A stretch of 35,398 nucleotides of DNA from Thermoplasmatales archaeon SW_10_69_26 (lineage in GTDB: Archaea; Thermoplasmatota; SW-10-69-26), in contig PXUB01000039.1 in NCBI GenBank assembly GCA_003009755.1, positions 19,344 through 54,741 of the forward strand, in the 5' to 3' direction. The first letter of the stretch is position 1; each line of letters starts with the position of its first letter. Both the position numbers and the translations under genes were made by a program. Below are positions 14,160-21,740 of this stretch, piece after piece. The notes below the pieces were generated by a model that was not told the origin of the DNA, ran no database searches, and saw only the letters and a list, made by a program, of their open reading frames with translations.

Positions 14160-15247
14160 CCGAGCTGACGCTGTTCGAGGCCGAGCTCGAGCTCTCCCGA
14201 CCGTTCCGCATCGCCCGCGGCACGAGGGAGACCCTCGAGGTCCTGTTCCTCCGCATCCGGGAGGGCGATTCGACCGGCTGGGGCGAGGCCCATCCTGCCC
14301 CCGACGTCACCGGCGAAACGGCCCTCGAGACCCGCGAAGCCCTCGCCTCGCTCGACCCCGACGAGGTCAACGCGTTGGATCCAGCCAGCACGTTGGCGGC
14401 CCACGAGGATCTGGGCCCGGCCGCCCGCTCGGCCCTGGACCTGGCCCTGCACGATCTCGCCGGCCGGCAGGCCGACCAGCCGGTGCACACCCTGCTGGAT
14501 CTGCCCTGCGGGCACATGCCCTGCGCCGGCACGGTCACCGTCAGCGACCCCGACGACGCCGCCGAGCAGGCCCGCGAGTGGCTGCGCTCGGGCTTCTTCC
14601 ACCTCAAGGTCAAGATCGAGGACCCCGAGGACGGGCTCGAAGCCACCCGCCGCGTCGCCGAGCTGTTGCCCACCGACCTCCCCGACCGCTTCCCCGAACC
14701 GGAGGTCTGGGTCGACGCCAACGAGGCCCTCGACCTCGACCAAGCCCAAGCTCTCCTTACCGGGCTCGACACGCTCGGTGCCCGTCTCGTCGAGCAACCG
14801 CTACCCCGGGCTGCCACCGCCGACCTGGCCCACCTGGCCCAGGACGCGCCGGTGCCGATCCTGCTCGACGAATCGGTGCAAAGCCCCGAGGACGTGCGCG
14901 CCGTCGGCCGCATCGAGGGCCCCACGATGGCCAACATCAAGGTCCAGAAGGTGGGAGGCCTGCAGGCCGCCAGCGCCTGCCTCGACGCCGGCCAAGCCAC
15001 CGGGACCCCGCTCGTCGTCGGCTGCAACATCGAGACCGGGCTCGGCATCGCCGCCGGCTCGGCCCTCACCGGCGCCGTCGACCGTGCCGACCTCGACGGC
15101 AACCGGTTCCTGGCCAACGAACCGTTCCCCCTGGCCCGTCCCCGGCCCGGGTTCGCCGGCACGCCCGAGGGCCCCGGCCTGGGCGCCTACCCCGACCCCG
15201 GCAAGCTCGACGCGCTCGACAAGATCGTCTCCCTCGGCACCGCGTAG
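14156..15247 (+). CDS. dgcA: Enolase-superfamily epimerase (DgcA-like / dipeptide epimerase family)
   Basis: 363-residue enzyme of the muconate-lactonising/Ala-Glu epimerase branch. Capping domain TLFEAELELSRPFRIARGTR then GWGEAHPAPDVTGET. Barrel residues: catalytic pair Lys151-x-Lys153 (HLKVKIED), metal ligands Asp187 (WVDANEA), Glu213 (LVEQPL), Asp238 (LLDESV), and the opposite base Lys262 in NIKVQKVGG. Homologues include L-Ala-D/L-Glu epimerase and DgcA, which epimerises N-acetyl-D-glutamate; linkage to the DUF1611 gene favours the latter. The start is TTG 14156, overlapping the preceding TGA (TTGA). No D-amino-acid transporter or regulator is nearby; two subtilases flank the pair. Confidence 0.85.
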   Translation: MTELTLFEAELELSRPFRIARGTRETLEVLFLRIREGDSTGWGEAHPAPDVTGETALETREALASLDPDEVNALDPASTLAAHEDLGPAARSALDLALHDLAGRQADQPVHTLLDLPCGHMPCAGTVTVSDPDDAAEQAREWLRSGFFHLKVKIEDPEDGLEATRRVAELLPTDLPDRFPEPEVWVDANEALDLDQAQALLTGLDTLGARLVEQPLPRAATADLAHLAQDAPVPILLDESVQSPEDVRAVGRIEGPTMANIKVQKVGGLQAASACLDAGQATGTPLVVGCNIETGLGIAAGSALTGAVDRADLDGNRFLANEPFPLARPRPGFAGTPEGPGLGAYPDPGKLDALDKIVSLGTA

Positions 15248-15275
15248 GCCCATCGGCCAACGCATCGCCAGCAAC

Positions 15276-15285
15276 GTTGATACGT
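15276..15285 (+). promoter_or_regulatory. TATA-like box for the second S8 protease
   Basis: gttgatacg lies about 26 nt upstream of ATG 15308, in the 60-nt gap after dgcA; leaves a leaderless transcript. Confidence 0.45.
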
Positions 15286-15307
15286 CCGCCCACGGCTGCA
15301 CCGTGCG

Positions 15308-16903
15308 ATGCGGCCCCCGCCGATCGCCGTCCTCGCGCTGGTCTGCCTGACCGCCATGGCCGGCTGCCTGACCGCCCTCGACCCCCAAGCCACGGGCGCC
15401 TCCGCCGGCGAGGACACCGACCGCGAGCGACGGGAGCTGACGTTCGCGCCCGGTCCGGGTCCCACCGACCGCCGCCAGGTCACCGACACCCTCACCGTCC
15501 CCGACCGCGCCGAGGGCCTGGCGTTCGGCTACGAGCTCACGCTCGACGACGCGGGCGAGGTCGAGGCCTGGCTCACCACGCCCGACGACGACGAGATCCA
15601 GCTCACCCAGACCCGCACGATGCAAGCGACCACGCTCGCGGACACGGTGTTGCTCGAGCCCCACCCCGGCGAGTGGACGATCCACGTCGACACCTCCGCC
15701 CCCGGACAGCTGGCCGTCAACCTCACGATCCAACCCGGGGCCCCGAGCTTCGACGCCGTGGACCCAACCGGCAGGGACCGTCCGGTCGTCGCCGTCGTCG
15801 ACACGGGCGTCAACCCCTACCACGAGGTGTTCCGATCGGCCGATCTGGCCACGAGTGAGCTGCCCGAGCGCGTCCACGGCGAGGACGACGCGACCGTCCT
15901 CCAGGTCCCGGTCACCCCCGAGGCCACCTACCGAGCCTCGCTGGCCGCCGACGCCGGGCTGTGGGCGAACGTGCCCGACGAGCGGCTCGTGCACTTCGCG
16001 GGCACGAACCTGCTGGGCTACCAGCTGGACGGCACCGAGCTCCCCCAAGCGCCGGTGCTCGACCAGTCCGGGCACGGGACCGGCGTCTCCCACGCCGTCA
16101 CCCGCGATGCCTCCCGAGCGCTCGTCGTCATGGTGACCGGCGCCGACTACGACGAGGGCGTCGAGTGGGCCGCCCAACAGGAGTGGATCGACGTCATCAG
16201 CCTCTCCTGGGGCCCGGTCGTCAACGCCGCCGGCACCGCCGAGCCCTACGTCTCCGGGTTCCAGACCCCCGATGTCACACGCATGGCGCACGACAACGGC
16301 AAGCTCGTCGTCGCCGCCAGCGGCAACGATCCCACCGCGACCGTGACCGACACCACGACCGGTCCCCCGTGGGTGCACGCCGTCAGCGGCGCGCAACCGA
16401 ACACGACCGCTCGGGCAGCCATGAGCGGCAACCTCGTCGACACCGTCGCCAACTGGACCCAAACGCTGGCCGACCACGAGAGCCGCAACGACACCGGCCA
16501 GGCCTCCGGGACGAGCTTCGCCACGCCGACGACCGCCGGCATCGCCGCCCACGTCCTCGACCACGTCCGCCAGGCCAGCGACCACGAGGGCCCCCGCGAC
16601 GACGGTGTGCTGGCACGCACCGACGACGGGCCCATCACGAACACACAGCTCCGCTCGGCCCTCAACCGCTCGGCCGTCTACTGGAACACCACCGACTACG
16701 GCGGCCCCTCCGACCCCGGACCCAGCGTGCCCGTCGCCCCCACCCCGTGGGTCAGCATGGGCTGGGGCTACCTCGACGGATCTCGCGTCCCGGTCGCCGT
16801 GGACGCCCTGCTCGGCGACGCGGTGCCCGACAAACCCGCCGAAGCCGAGGCCTGGATGAACGGGCACCAGCGAGCCCGCGAGACCTACTGGGCCTCCCGC
16901 TGA
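15308..16903 (+). CDS. Lipoprotein subtilisin-like protease with N-terminal beta domain
   Basis: 531-residue exported protein. Signal peptide with lipobox VCLTAMAGC (Cys20). Residues 55-142 look like a beta-sandwich of the pre-peptidase/P-domain kind (VTDTLTVPDRAEGLAFGYEL...GEWTIHVDTSAPGQLAVNLT). The S8 domain follows: Asp165 (VAVVDTGVNP), His256 (QSGHGTGVSH), Asn340 (VVAASGN), Ser403 (ASGTSFATPT). The His motif reads GHGTGV rather than GHGTHV, and the segment between Asp and His (about 90 residues) is much longer than usual; the triad is nevertheless complete. Several N-x-S/T sites suggest glycosylation. Family-level call is firm; substrate unknown. It is unrelated in detail to the protease at 11938-13002. 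Confidence 0.9.
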   Translation: MRPPPIAVLALVCLTAMAGCLTALDPQATGASAGEDTDRERRELTFAPGPGPTDRRQVTDTLTVPDRAEGLAFGYELTLDDAGEVEAWLTTPDDDEIQLTQTRTMQATTLADTVLLEPHPGEWTIHVDTSAPGQLAVNLTIQPGAPSFDAVDPTGRDRPVVAVVDTGVNPYHEVFRSADLATSELPERVHGEDDATVLQVPVTPEATYRASLAADAGLWANVPDERLVHFAGTNLLGYQLDGTELPQAPVLDQSGHGTGVSHAVTRDASRALVVMVTGADYDEGVEWAAQQEWIDVISLSWGPVVNAAGTAEPYVSGFQTPDVTRMAHDNGKLVVAASGNDPTATVTDTTTGPPWVHAVSGAQPNTTARAAMSGNLVDTVANWTQTLADHESRNDTGQASGTSFATPTTAGIAAHVLDHVRQASDHEGPRDDGVLARTDDGPITNTQLRSALNRSAVYWNTTDYGGPSDPGPSVPVAPTPWVSMGWGYLDGSRVPVAVDALLGDAVPDKPAEAEAWMNGHQRARETYWASR

Positions 16904-16928
16904 CGCCACGTCGCTGGCCTGCCCCCAA

Positions 16929-16949
16929 CCGCCGTGCGGTCTTCGGCGG
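16929..16949 (+). terminator. Hairpin after the S8 protease
   Basis: CCGCCG (16929-16934) and CGGCGG (16944-16949) flank a 9-nt loop, 26 nt past the protease stop. Weak terminator candidate, without a T-tract. The rest of the 228-nt gap to the ATPase operon shows no gene. Confidence 0.3.
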
Positions 16950-17090
16950 AGGGCTGTTGGGTCCCGCAGACGCTGTCGCTGGCGGCGCTGAACCTCAGCG
17001 CGTGGACCGGGGCCGCCGCCGACGACAGCGGCGAGGTCGCCCTCTCACGCCCGTGAAACAAGCTCGCGAGCAGCGCTCTACCAAGGCGCC

Positions 17091-17104
17091 CAAATGGTTA
17101 TCTG
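17091..17104 (+). promoter_or_regulatory. Promoter of the ATP synthase operon
   Basis: caaatggttatctg has its TTATC core about 32 nt upstream of ATG 17132, the same core as the PAC2 and cold-shock promoters. It is the only clear AT-rich element in the gap. Confidence 0.5.
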
Positions 17105-17131
17105 GGGGAACTTGGTTCGGCCGCTAATTCC

Positions 17132-17503
17132 ATGGTCGCCTCGGGAGCGCACGGCTCTGAGTCCCGCCAGAACGGGAGGCGCATCGACGCGCTTCGCGAG
17201 ATCAAAGAGACCGAGCAGCGGATCGAAGAGGAGAAGCAGAAGGCTCGCAGCGAGGCCGACGACATCGTCGAAGAGGCTCGCAACGAAGCCAACCAGCTCC
17301 TCGAGGAGACGGTTCAGGAAGCCGAACGCGAAGCCGAGGAGCACGTGACCGAGGCGCGCGAGGACGCCCAGGAGCGCGCCGACGAGCTCCTGGCCGAGGC
17401 CGACGACGAGGCCGAGGACCTCCGCAACGTCTCCGAGACGCAGCTCGACGAGGCCGCCGAGGCCGTCATCGACCGCTTCAAGTCCCGGGTAGGGGGTTCC
17501 TGA
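17132..17503 (+). CDS. atpH: A-type ATP synthase subunit H (peripheral stalk)
   Basis: 123-residue coiled-coil protein, first gene of the ATP synthase operon. After a short Gly/Ser-rich N-terminus, residues 18-110 form one long charged helix (EIKETEQRIEEEKQKARSEA, then DDIVEEARNEANQLLEE...AEREAEEHVTEA). Ending in AAEAVIDRFKSRVGGS, it matches AhaH/subunit G proteins that pair with subunit E to form the peripheral stalks linking the ATPase head to subunit I. The stop codon TGA (17501-17503) is followed, without a gap and in the same frame, by the coding sequence of subunit I. AGGGGG at 17491-17496 near its end may serve as the ribosome-binding site for that gene. Confidence 0.9.
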   Translation: MVASGAHGSESRQNGRRIDALREIKETEQRIEEEKQKARSEADDIVEEARNEANQLLEETVQEAEREAEEHVTEAREDAQERADELLAEADDEAEDLRNVSETQLDEAAEAVIDRFKSRVGGS

Positions 17504-19531
17504 CTGGCCCTCAAGCCGGAGCAACTCACGCGCCTGGCGATCGTCGCCCACGACTCTCGCCAGGACGCCATCATCGAGACCCTGCACGATCTGCAGCTCG
17601 CTCACATCCAAGAGTACGCGAAGGAGGAGGCCGAGGATCTCGACATCGGGGATCCCCGGCCGGAGGCCTCCCAAGCCAGCCAGCGCCTCGTCCGCATCCG
17701 CGGCCTGCTACACACGCTGGATCTCGACGGCGAACCCTCGCGCAAGCTCCCGACCGACTCCGTCCGGCAACGCCTCGACGACCAGCTCGACACGATCGAG
17801 ACCGAGGTCCACCAGGCCAAGCAACGCCGCGACGAGGTCGAACGCGAGCTCAACCAGACCGAAGACCGCATCGAGCGCCTGCGCCCGTTTCGACACCTGC
17901 CGCTGGCGTTCGAGGACTACCACGGCTACGAGACCCTCGAGGTCTTCGTCGGCCGCGGTCCCGAGGAGCTCGAGAGACGCCTCGCCGGCGAGCTCGACCG
18001 CTACGATCACTTCGAAGGCGGCGAGCTCGACGCCGTGTTCGTCCACGAGGACGAAGCCGACCGCGCCCGCGACGTGCTCGTCCGGGAGGGCTTCCGCAAC
18101 GTGGACGTCCCCGCCGAGGAGGGCGCCCCCGACGAAGAGCTCCAGCGCGCCCGCAGCGAGGCCGAAGACCTGCGCGACGAGCTGGCTCAACGTGAGGCCC
18201 AGCTCGCCCAGCTCGCCGACCAGTACGGCGACCTGCTCCTCTGCGCCGAAGAGGACCTGTCCATCACCGTCGAGAAAGCCGAGGCCCCGCTGGAGTGGGC
18301 CGCCACCGACCGCACGTTCATCTGCGACGCCTGGGTCCCCACCCAGCAGCTCGACGAGGTGAAGACCGCCCTCACCTCGGCCACCAACGGCAACGTCCAC
18401 TTCGAGACGCTCGACGATGGAGACCCCGACGTCCACCACCGCGAGGAGGAGCCGCCGACCCGGTACGACCACCGGGACTCGGTCGAACCCTACGACTTCC
18501 TCATGGAGACCTTCTCCACGCCGCGCTACAACGAGATCGATCCCACCCTCATCCTGTCCCTCGTCTTCCCGCTGTTCCTCGGGTTCGTCATCGGCGACTT
18601 CGGCTACGGGCTCGTCATGGTGCCCTTGGGCATCTGGCTGTACCGTGGCCTGGGTGCCAAGTCCGAGGCGGCCCGTTCCCTCGGGTTCGCCATCGCCGTC
18701 GCCGGCGTGTGGTCGATCCTGTTCGGCGGGTTGCTGTTCAAAGATGCCCTAGGAATCCCCATGTACCACGCCGAGCACGGGCTCAGCTGGCCCTCGCTGC
18801 TCGGCACGATCGGGCTCGCCGAACCCGCGATCCACAAGATCGAAGCCGGCGGCGTGCGCGCCATGCTGGCGCTGTCCCTGCTGGCAGCCTTCGTGCACCT
18901 GTTCCTCGGGTTCATCTTCGGCTTCGTCAACGAGATCGGGCACAACACCAAGCACGCCATCGCGCAACTCGGTTGGATGGTCACGCTGACCGGGATCGTG
19001 CTGCTCACGATCGTCCACGGCCCGGAGAACATGATCTCCGGCTACCTGGTCAACGGCTTGGACCTGGGCCAGGCGCACTTCGATCACGGGCACGTAGAGA
19101 GCATGACGTTCAGCCCGTTCGCGCAGATGCTGCCCTGGTACTTGCTGGGGCCGGGCGTGCTCGTGCTGGTGCTCACCGAAGGCCTCATGGGCCTCATGGA
19201 GACGGTGAGCCTGCTGGCCAACGTCATCTCCTACACCCGGTTGGCCGGGATCGCCGTCGCCAAGGGCGGCATCGTGGCCGCGTTCAACGAGATCTTCCTG
19301 GAGCGGATGGTCCTGGACCCCAGCACTGGGATCCTGGTCATCGTGGCCGGGTTCGCGCTGTTCGCGATCTCCCAGTTGCTGATGTTCGTGCTGGGCTTGC
19401 TCAGCGGGGGTATCCAGAGCATCCGTCTCAACTACGTCGAGTTCTTCCTGAAGTTCTTCGAAGGCGGCGGGGAACGCTTCTCGCCGTTCGGACGAGACCG
19501 TCAGTACACGATCGGTAACGAATCGAGGTGA
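17504..19531 (+). CDS. atpI: A-type ATP synthase subunit I (membrane stator), CTG start
   Basis: 675-residue stator subunit. The first residues LALKPEQLTRLAIVAHDSRQ and AIIETLHDLQLAHIQEY match the usual N-terminus of archaeal subunit I ('M..P..M.kv.i.g.k...d.vi..Lhelg.lhi.e'). Cytoplasmic domain with coiled coils at about residues 85-125 and 210-240, then about eight membrane helices from residue 345 on, including the conserved arginine-containing segment (VSLLANVISYTRLAGIAVAK) of the proton path. There is no ATG, GTG or TTG in frame between 17504 and 18035, and starting at 18035 would remove about 177 conserved residues. The likely start is therefore CTG 17504, with AGGGGG about 7 nt upstream, or TGA readthrough from atpH. 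Confidence 0.88.
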   Translation: MALKPEQLTRLAIVAHDSRQDAIIETLHDLQLAHIQEYAKEEAEDLDIGDPRPEASQASQRLVRIRGLLHTLDLDGEPSRKLPTDSVRQRLDDQLDTIETEVHQAKQRRDEVERELNQTEDRIERLRPFRHLPLAFEDYHGYETLEVFVGRGPEELERRLAGELDRYDHFEGGELDAVFVHEDEADRARDVLVREGFRNVDVPAEEGAPDEELQRARSEAEDLRDELAQREAQLAQLADQYGDLLLCAEEDLSITVEKAEAPLEWAATDRTFICDAWVPTQQLDEVKTALTSATNGNVHFETLDDGDPDVHHREEEPPTRYDHRDSVEPYDFLMETFSTPRYNEIDPTLILSLVFPLFLGFVIGDFGYGLVMVPLGIWLYRGLGAKSEAARSLGFAIAVAGVWSILFGGLLFKDALGIPMYHAEHGLSWPSLLGTIGLAEPAIHKIEAGGVRAMLALSLLAAFVHLFLGFIFGFVNEIGHNTKHAIAQLGWMVTLTGIVLLTIVHGPENMISGYLVNGLDLGQAHFDHGHVESMTFSPFAQMLPWYLLGPGVLVLVLTEGLMGLMETVSLLANVISYTRLAGIAVAKGGIVAAFNEIFLERMVLDPSTGILVIVAGFALFAISQLLMFVLGLLSGGIQSIRLNYVEFFLKFFEGGGERFSPFGRDRQYTIGNESR

Positions 19532-19538
19532 ATCGAGA

Positions 19539-19766
19539 ATGGTTTCCGCAGGATTGGCAGGTATCGGAGTTGGGCTCGCTGTTGGACTCGCTGGTCTCGC
19601 CACGGGCTGGGCCATGCGTGACATCGGTGCCGCAGCCGTCGGCGCCACCGCCGAGAACGAGGAGATGTTCGGTCGAGGCCTCGTCCTCATGGTGATCCCG
19701 GAGACGATCGTCCTCTTCGGGTTCGTCATCGCGTTCCTCCTCCTCGGCGAGATCCCCGGTATGTGA
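19539..19766 (+). CDS. atpK: A-type ATP synthase subunit K (proteolipid ring)
   Basis: 75-residue ring subunit with a single hairpin of two helices: GLAGIGVGLAVGLAGLATGW, and the second (GLVLMVIPETIVLFGFVIAFLLLG) with the ion-carrying Glu55 in PETIVLFG. The connecting loop RDIGAAAVGATAENEEMFGR faces the cytoplasm. One hairpin per chain with one carboxylate is the usual synthase-type design. The sequence alone does not settle H+ versus Na+ coupling. The start ATG 19539 has a GAGGTGA ribosome-binding site about 8 nt upstream. Confidence 0.95.
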   Translation: MVSAGLAGIGVGLAVGLAGLATGWAMRDIGAAAVGATAENEEMFGRGLVLMVIPETIVLFGFVIAFLLLGEIPGM

Positions 19767-19791
19767 ACCGGCGCGAGCCAGGAGAGCAACG

Positions 19792-20355
19792 ATGGGACTC
19801 GAGCAGGTCATCGACGACATCCGAGAGGAAGGCGAGGCTGAGGTCGAGGCGATCCGTGCCGAGGCCGAGGAGGAAGCCCAAGCCATCCGCGAGGACGCCG
19901 AGAACCGAGCCCAGGAACGCAAGCAGGAGATCCTGGACGAGGCCGACGACGAAGCCGAGGCCGAGCGCCAGCGCATCGTCGCGAACGCTCAGCTGCAAGC
20001 CAAGAAGAAGCGGCTCAACGCCGAATCCGACGTCCTGTCGTCGGTGCGCTCCCGCGTCGAGTCCCGGTTGGCGAACCTCGACGAGGACGACCGCCGCGAG
20101 CTGATCGAAACCTACATCGAGGGGTCCGGCGCCGACGAGCTCGGCGACGGGGCCAAGGCCTGGGGTCGATCGGAGGACCAGGCCATCCTCGAGGATCTCG
20201 GCTTCACCTTCGAGGGCGAGATCGACTGCGTCGGCGGCACCGTGCTCGAGAGCCCGGAGGGCGACATCCGCGAGGATCTCCGGTTCGACGAGGTTCTCGA
20301 CGAGATCTGGCGCGAGGAGATCCACGAGATCGCCTCCGACCTCCTGGAGCGGTGA
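19792..20355 (+). CDS. atpE: A-type ATP synthase subunit E (peripheral stalk)
   Basis: 187-residue stalk subunit. Residues 1-85 are a long charged helix (IDDIREEGEAEVEAIRAEAE...ERQRIVANAQLQAKKKRLNA), the part that pairs with subunit H. The rest is the globular C-terminal head-binding domain, ending VLDEIWREEIHEIASDLLER, where the family has a conserved 'fd.vl.e.w.....ia..Lf'. ATG 19792 is preceded by GGAGAG. It overlaps the reading frame of the next gene only at the stop region, and the operon order is normal. Confidence 0.93.
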   Translation: MGLEQVIDDIREEGEAEVEAIRAEAEEEAQAIREDAENRAQERKQEILDEADDEAEAERQRIVANAQLQAKKKRLNAESDVLSSVRSRVESRLANLDEDDRRELIETYIEGSGADELGDGAKAWGRSEDQAILEDLGFTFEGEIDCVGGTVLESPEGDIREDLRFDEVLDEIWREEIHEIASDLLER

Positions 20356-20357
20356 CG

Positions 20358-21419
20358 ATGTTCTCCGGAGTGGGCGAGTTGCTGGGCATGGGATCCTCGG
20401 GCGGCGGACGCTCGAACTACCCCTACGTGACCGCACGCGTGCGATCGATGAAGACCCACCTGTTGCCCGAGGAGGAATACGCACGGATGGTCGCTCGCGA
20501 CGTGCACGAGATCGCCCGCTCCCTGCAGGAGGGCCGCTACCAGGAGCAGATCGACCGGCTGTCCTCCGAGTACAGCGGTGCCCAGCTCATCGAGCAAGCG
20601 ACCTGGCAAGGCATGGGCAACGACTTCCAGCGCATCCTCGAGTGGTGCGAGGGCCCGCTCGAGGACATGGTGGCCCGCTACTTCGAGCGGTTCACCGTCT
20701 ACAACCTGAAGACCGCGCTCCGCGGCGCGCGAAGCGGCGCCACGTCCACGCAGTCCGAGCAAGCGCTCGTCCCCGTCGGCCTCGTCGCCCGCGACGACTG
20801 GCGAGCCGCGCTCAACGCGGACTCGCTGCCCGAAGCGATCGAGGCGCTGCGCACGCTCCCGTACGGGGACGTGATCCAGAACATGGACGAGGAGCCGTTG
20901 CCCGTCATCGAGAACGCGCTGGACCACGCCTACTACGACCGGTTGATCTCGTCGGTCGAGGCCGACGATCGGCCGCGCGAGGCCTACCTGACGTTCCTCC
21001 GCCGCGAGATCGACACCATCAACCTCAAGAACATCTTCCGCGCCAAACACGCGGGCATCGAAGAGTACGAGCACGTCGAGGGCGGCGAGGACGTCGACGA
21101 GGAGCTGGCCCGTCGCATCCTGCAAGCCGACTGGGAGGAGGTCTCCGCCATGCTCGACGAGACGGCCTACGGGGACGATCTCCGTCCGGCCGTCGAGGAC
21201 TACCGCGAGTCCGGTGACCTGAACCGGCTCGCCAACGAGCTCGAGACCCTGCACCTGGAGGAAGCCGACACCTTCGGCCACCGCTACCCGCTTTCCATCC
21301 TCCCGATCATCGACTACGTGCTCCGCAAAGAGCGAGAGGTCGACCGCCTGCGCATGATCGCGTTCGGCAAACAGGCCGGCCTCTCCCGAGACGAGATCGA
21401 ACAACTGGTAACGGACTGA
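20358..21419 (+). CDS. atpC: A-type ATP synthase subunit C (rotor-ring adaptor)
   Basis: 353-residue subunit that caps the K ring and connects it to the central stalk. SNYPYVTARVRSMKTHLLPE is the family N-terminus, followed by helical repeats (three-domain, funnel-shaped fold), with ENALDHAYYDRL, INLKNIFRAK and SILPIIDYVLRKEREVDRLR then MIAFGKQAGLS as hallmarks. I prefer ATG 20358, which has GGAG 8 nt upstream, to GTG 20352, which overlaps the atpE stop. Residues 1-18 before SNYPY are Gly/Ser-rich (FSGVGELLGMGSSGGGR) and longer than usual. Confidence 0.94.
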   Translation: MFSGVGELLGMGSSGGGRSNYPYVTARVRSMKTHLLPEEEYARMVARDVHEIARSLQEGRYQEQIDRLSSEYSGAQLIEQATWQGMGNDFQRILEWCEGPLEDMVARYFERFTVYNLKTALRGARSGATSTQSEQALVPVGLVARDDWRAALNADSLPEAIEALRTLPYGDVIQNMDEEPLPVIENALDHAYYDRLISSVEADDRPREAYLTFLRREIDTINLKNIFRAKHAGIEEYEHVEGGEDVDEELARRILQADWEEVSAMLDETAYGDDLRPAVEDYRESGDLNRLANELETLHLEEADTFGHRYPLSILPIIDYVLRKEREVDRLRMIAFGKQAGLSRDEIEQLVTD

Positions 21420-21426
21420 GCCCACG

Positions 21427-21735
21427 ATGGACGAGAAACAACTGGCTGCGATCGGTCCCGAGGACTTCGTGCTCGGGTTCCAACTCGCGGGCGTCGAGGA
21501 GGCCCGGGAGACGACCCCGGCGTCCTACGAAGAGGACATCCAAGCCCTCCTCGACCATCCCGACGTGGGCATCATCATCGCGCGCCACGAGGACGTGGCG
21601 TCGCTTCCCGACAACGTACGGTCGGAGGTCACCGGTTCCGTGGACCCCGTCGTCATCCAGCTGGGTGGCGGAGCCGGCGAGGGCCTCCGAGAACAGATCC
21701 GATCAGCGATCGGTATCGACCTCATGGAAGAGTGA
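21427..21735 (+). CDS. atpF: A-type ATP synthase subunit F (central stalk)
   Basis: 102-residue Rossmann-like subunit of the rotor stalk. [20 protein letters not shown] is the typical first strand and helix ('v.gd.d.v.GFrLaGv'), followed by [20 protein letters not shown] and [10 protein letters not shown], all in normal order. The C-terminal helix [16 protein letters not shown] reaches toward the catalytic head and is known to modulate ATPase activity. The start ATG lies 7 nt after the atpC stop. Confidence 0.95.
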   Translation: MDEKQLAAIGPEDFVLGFQLAGVEEARETTPASYEEDIQALLDHPDVGIIIARHEDVASLPDNVRSEVTGSVDPVVIQLGGGAGEGLREQIRSAIGIDLMEE

Positions 21736-21740
21736 TCCAC

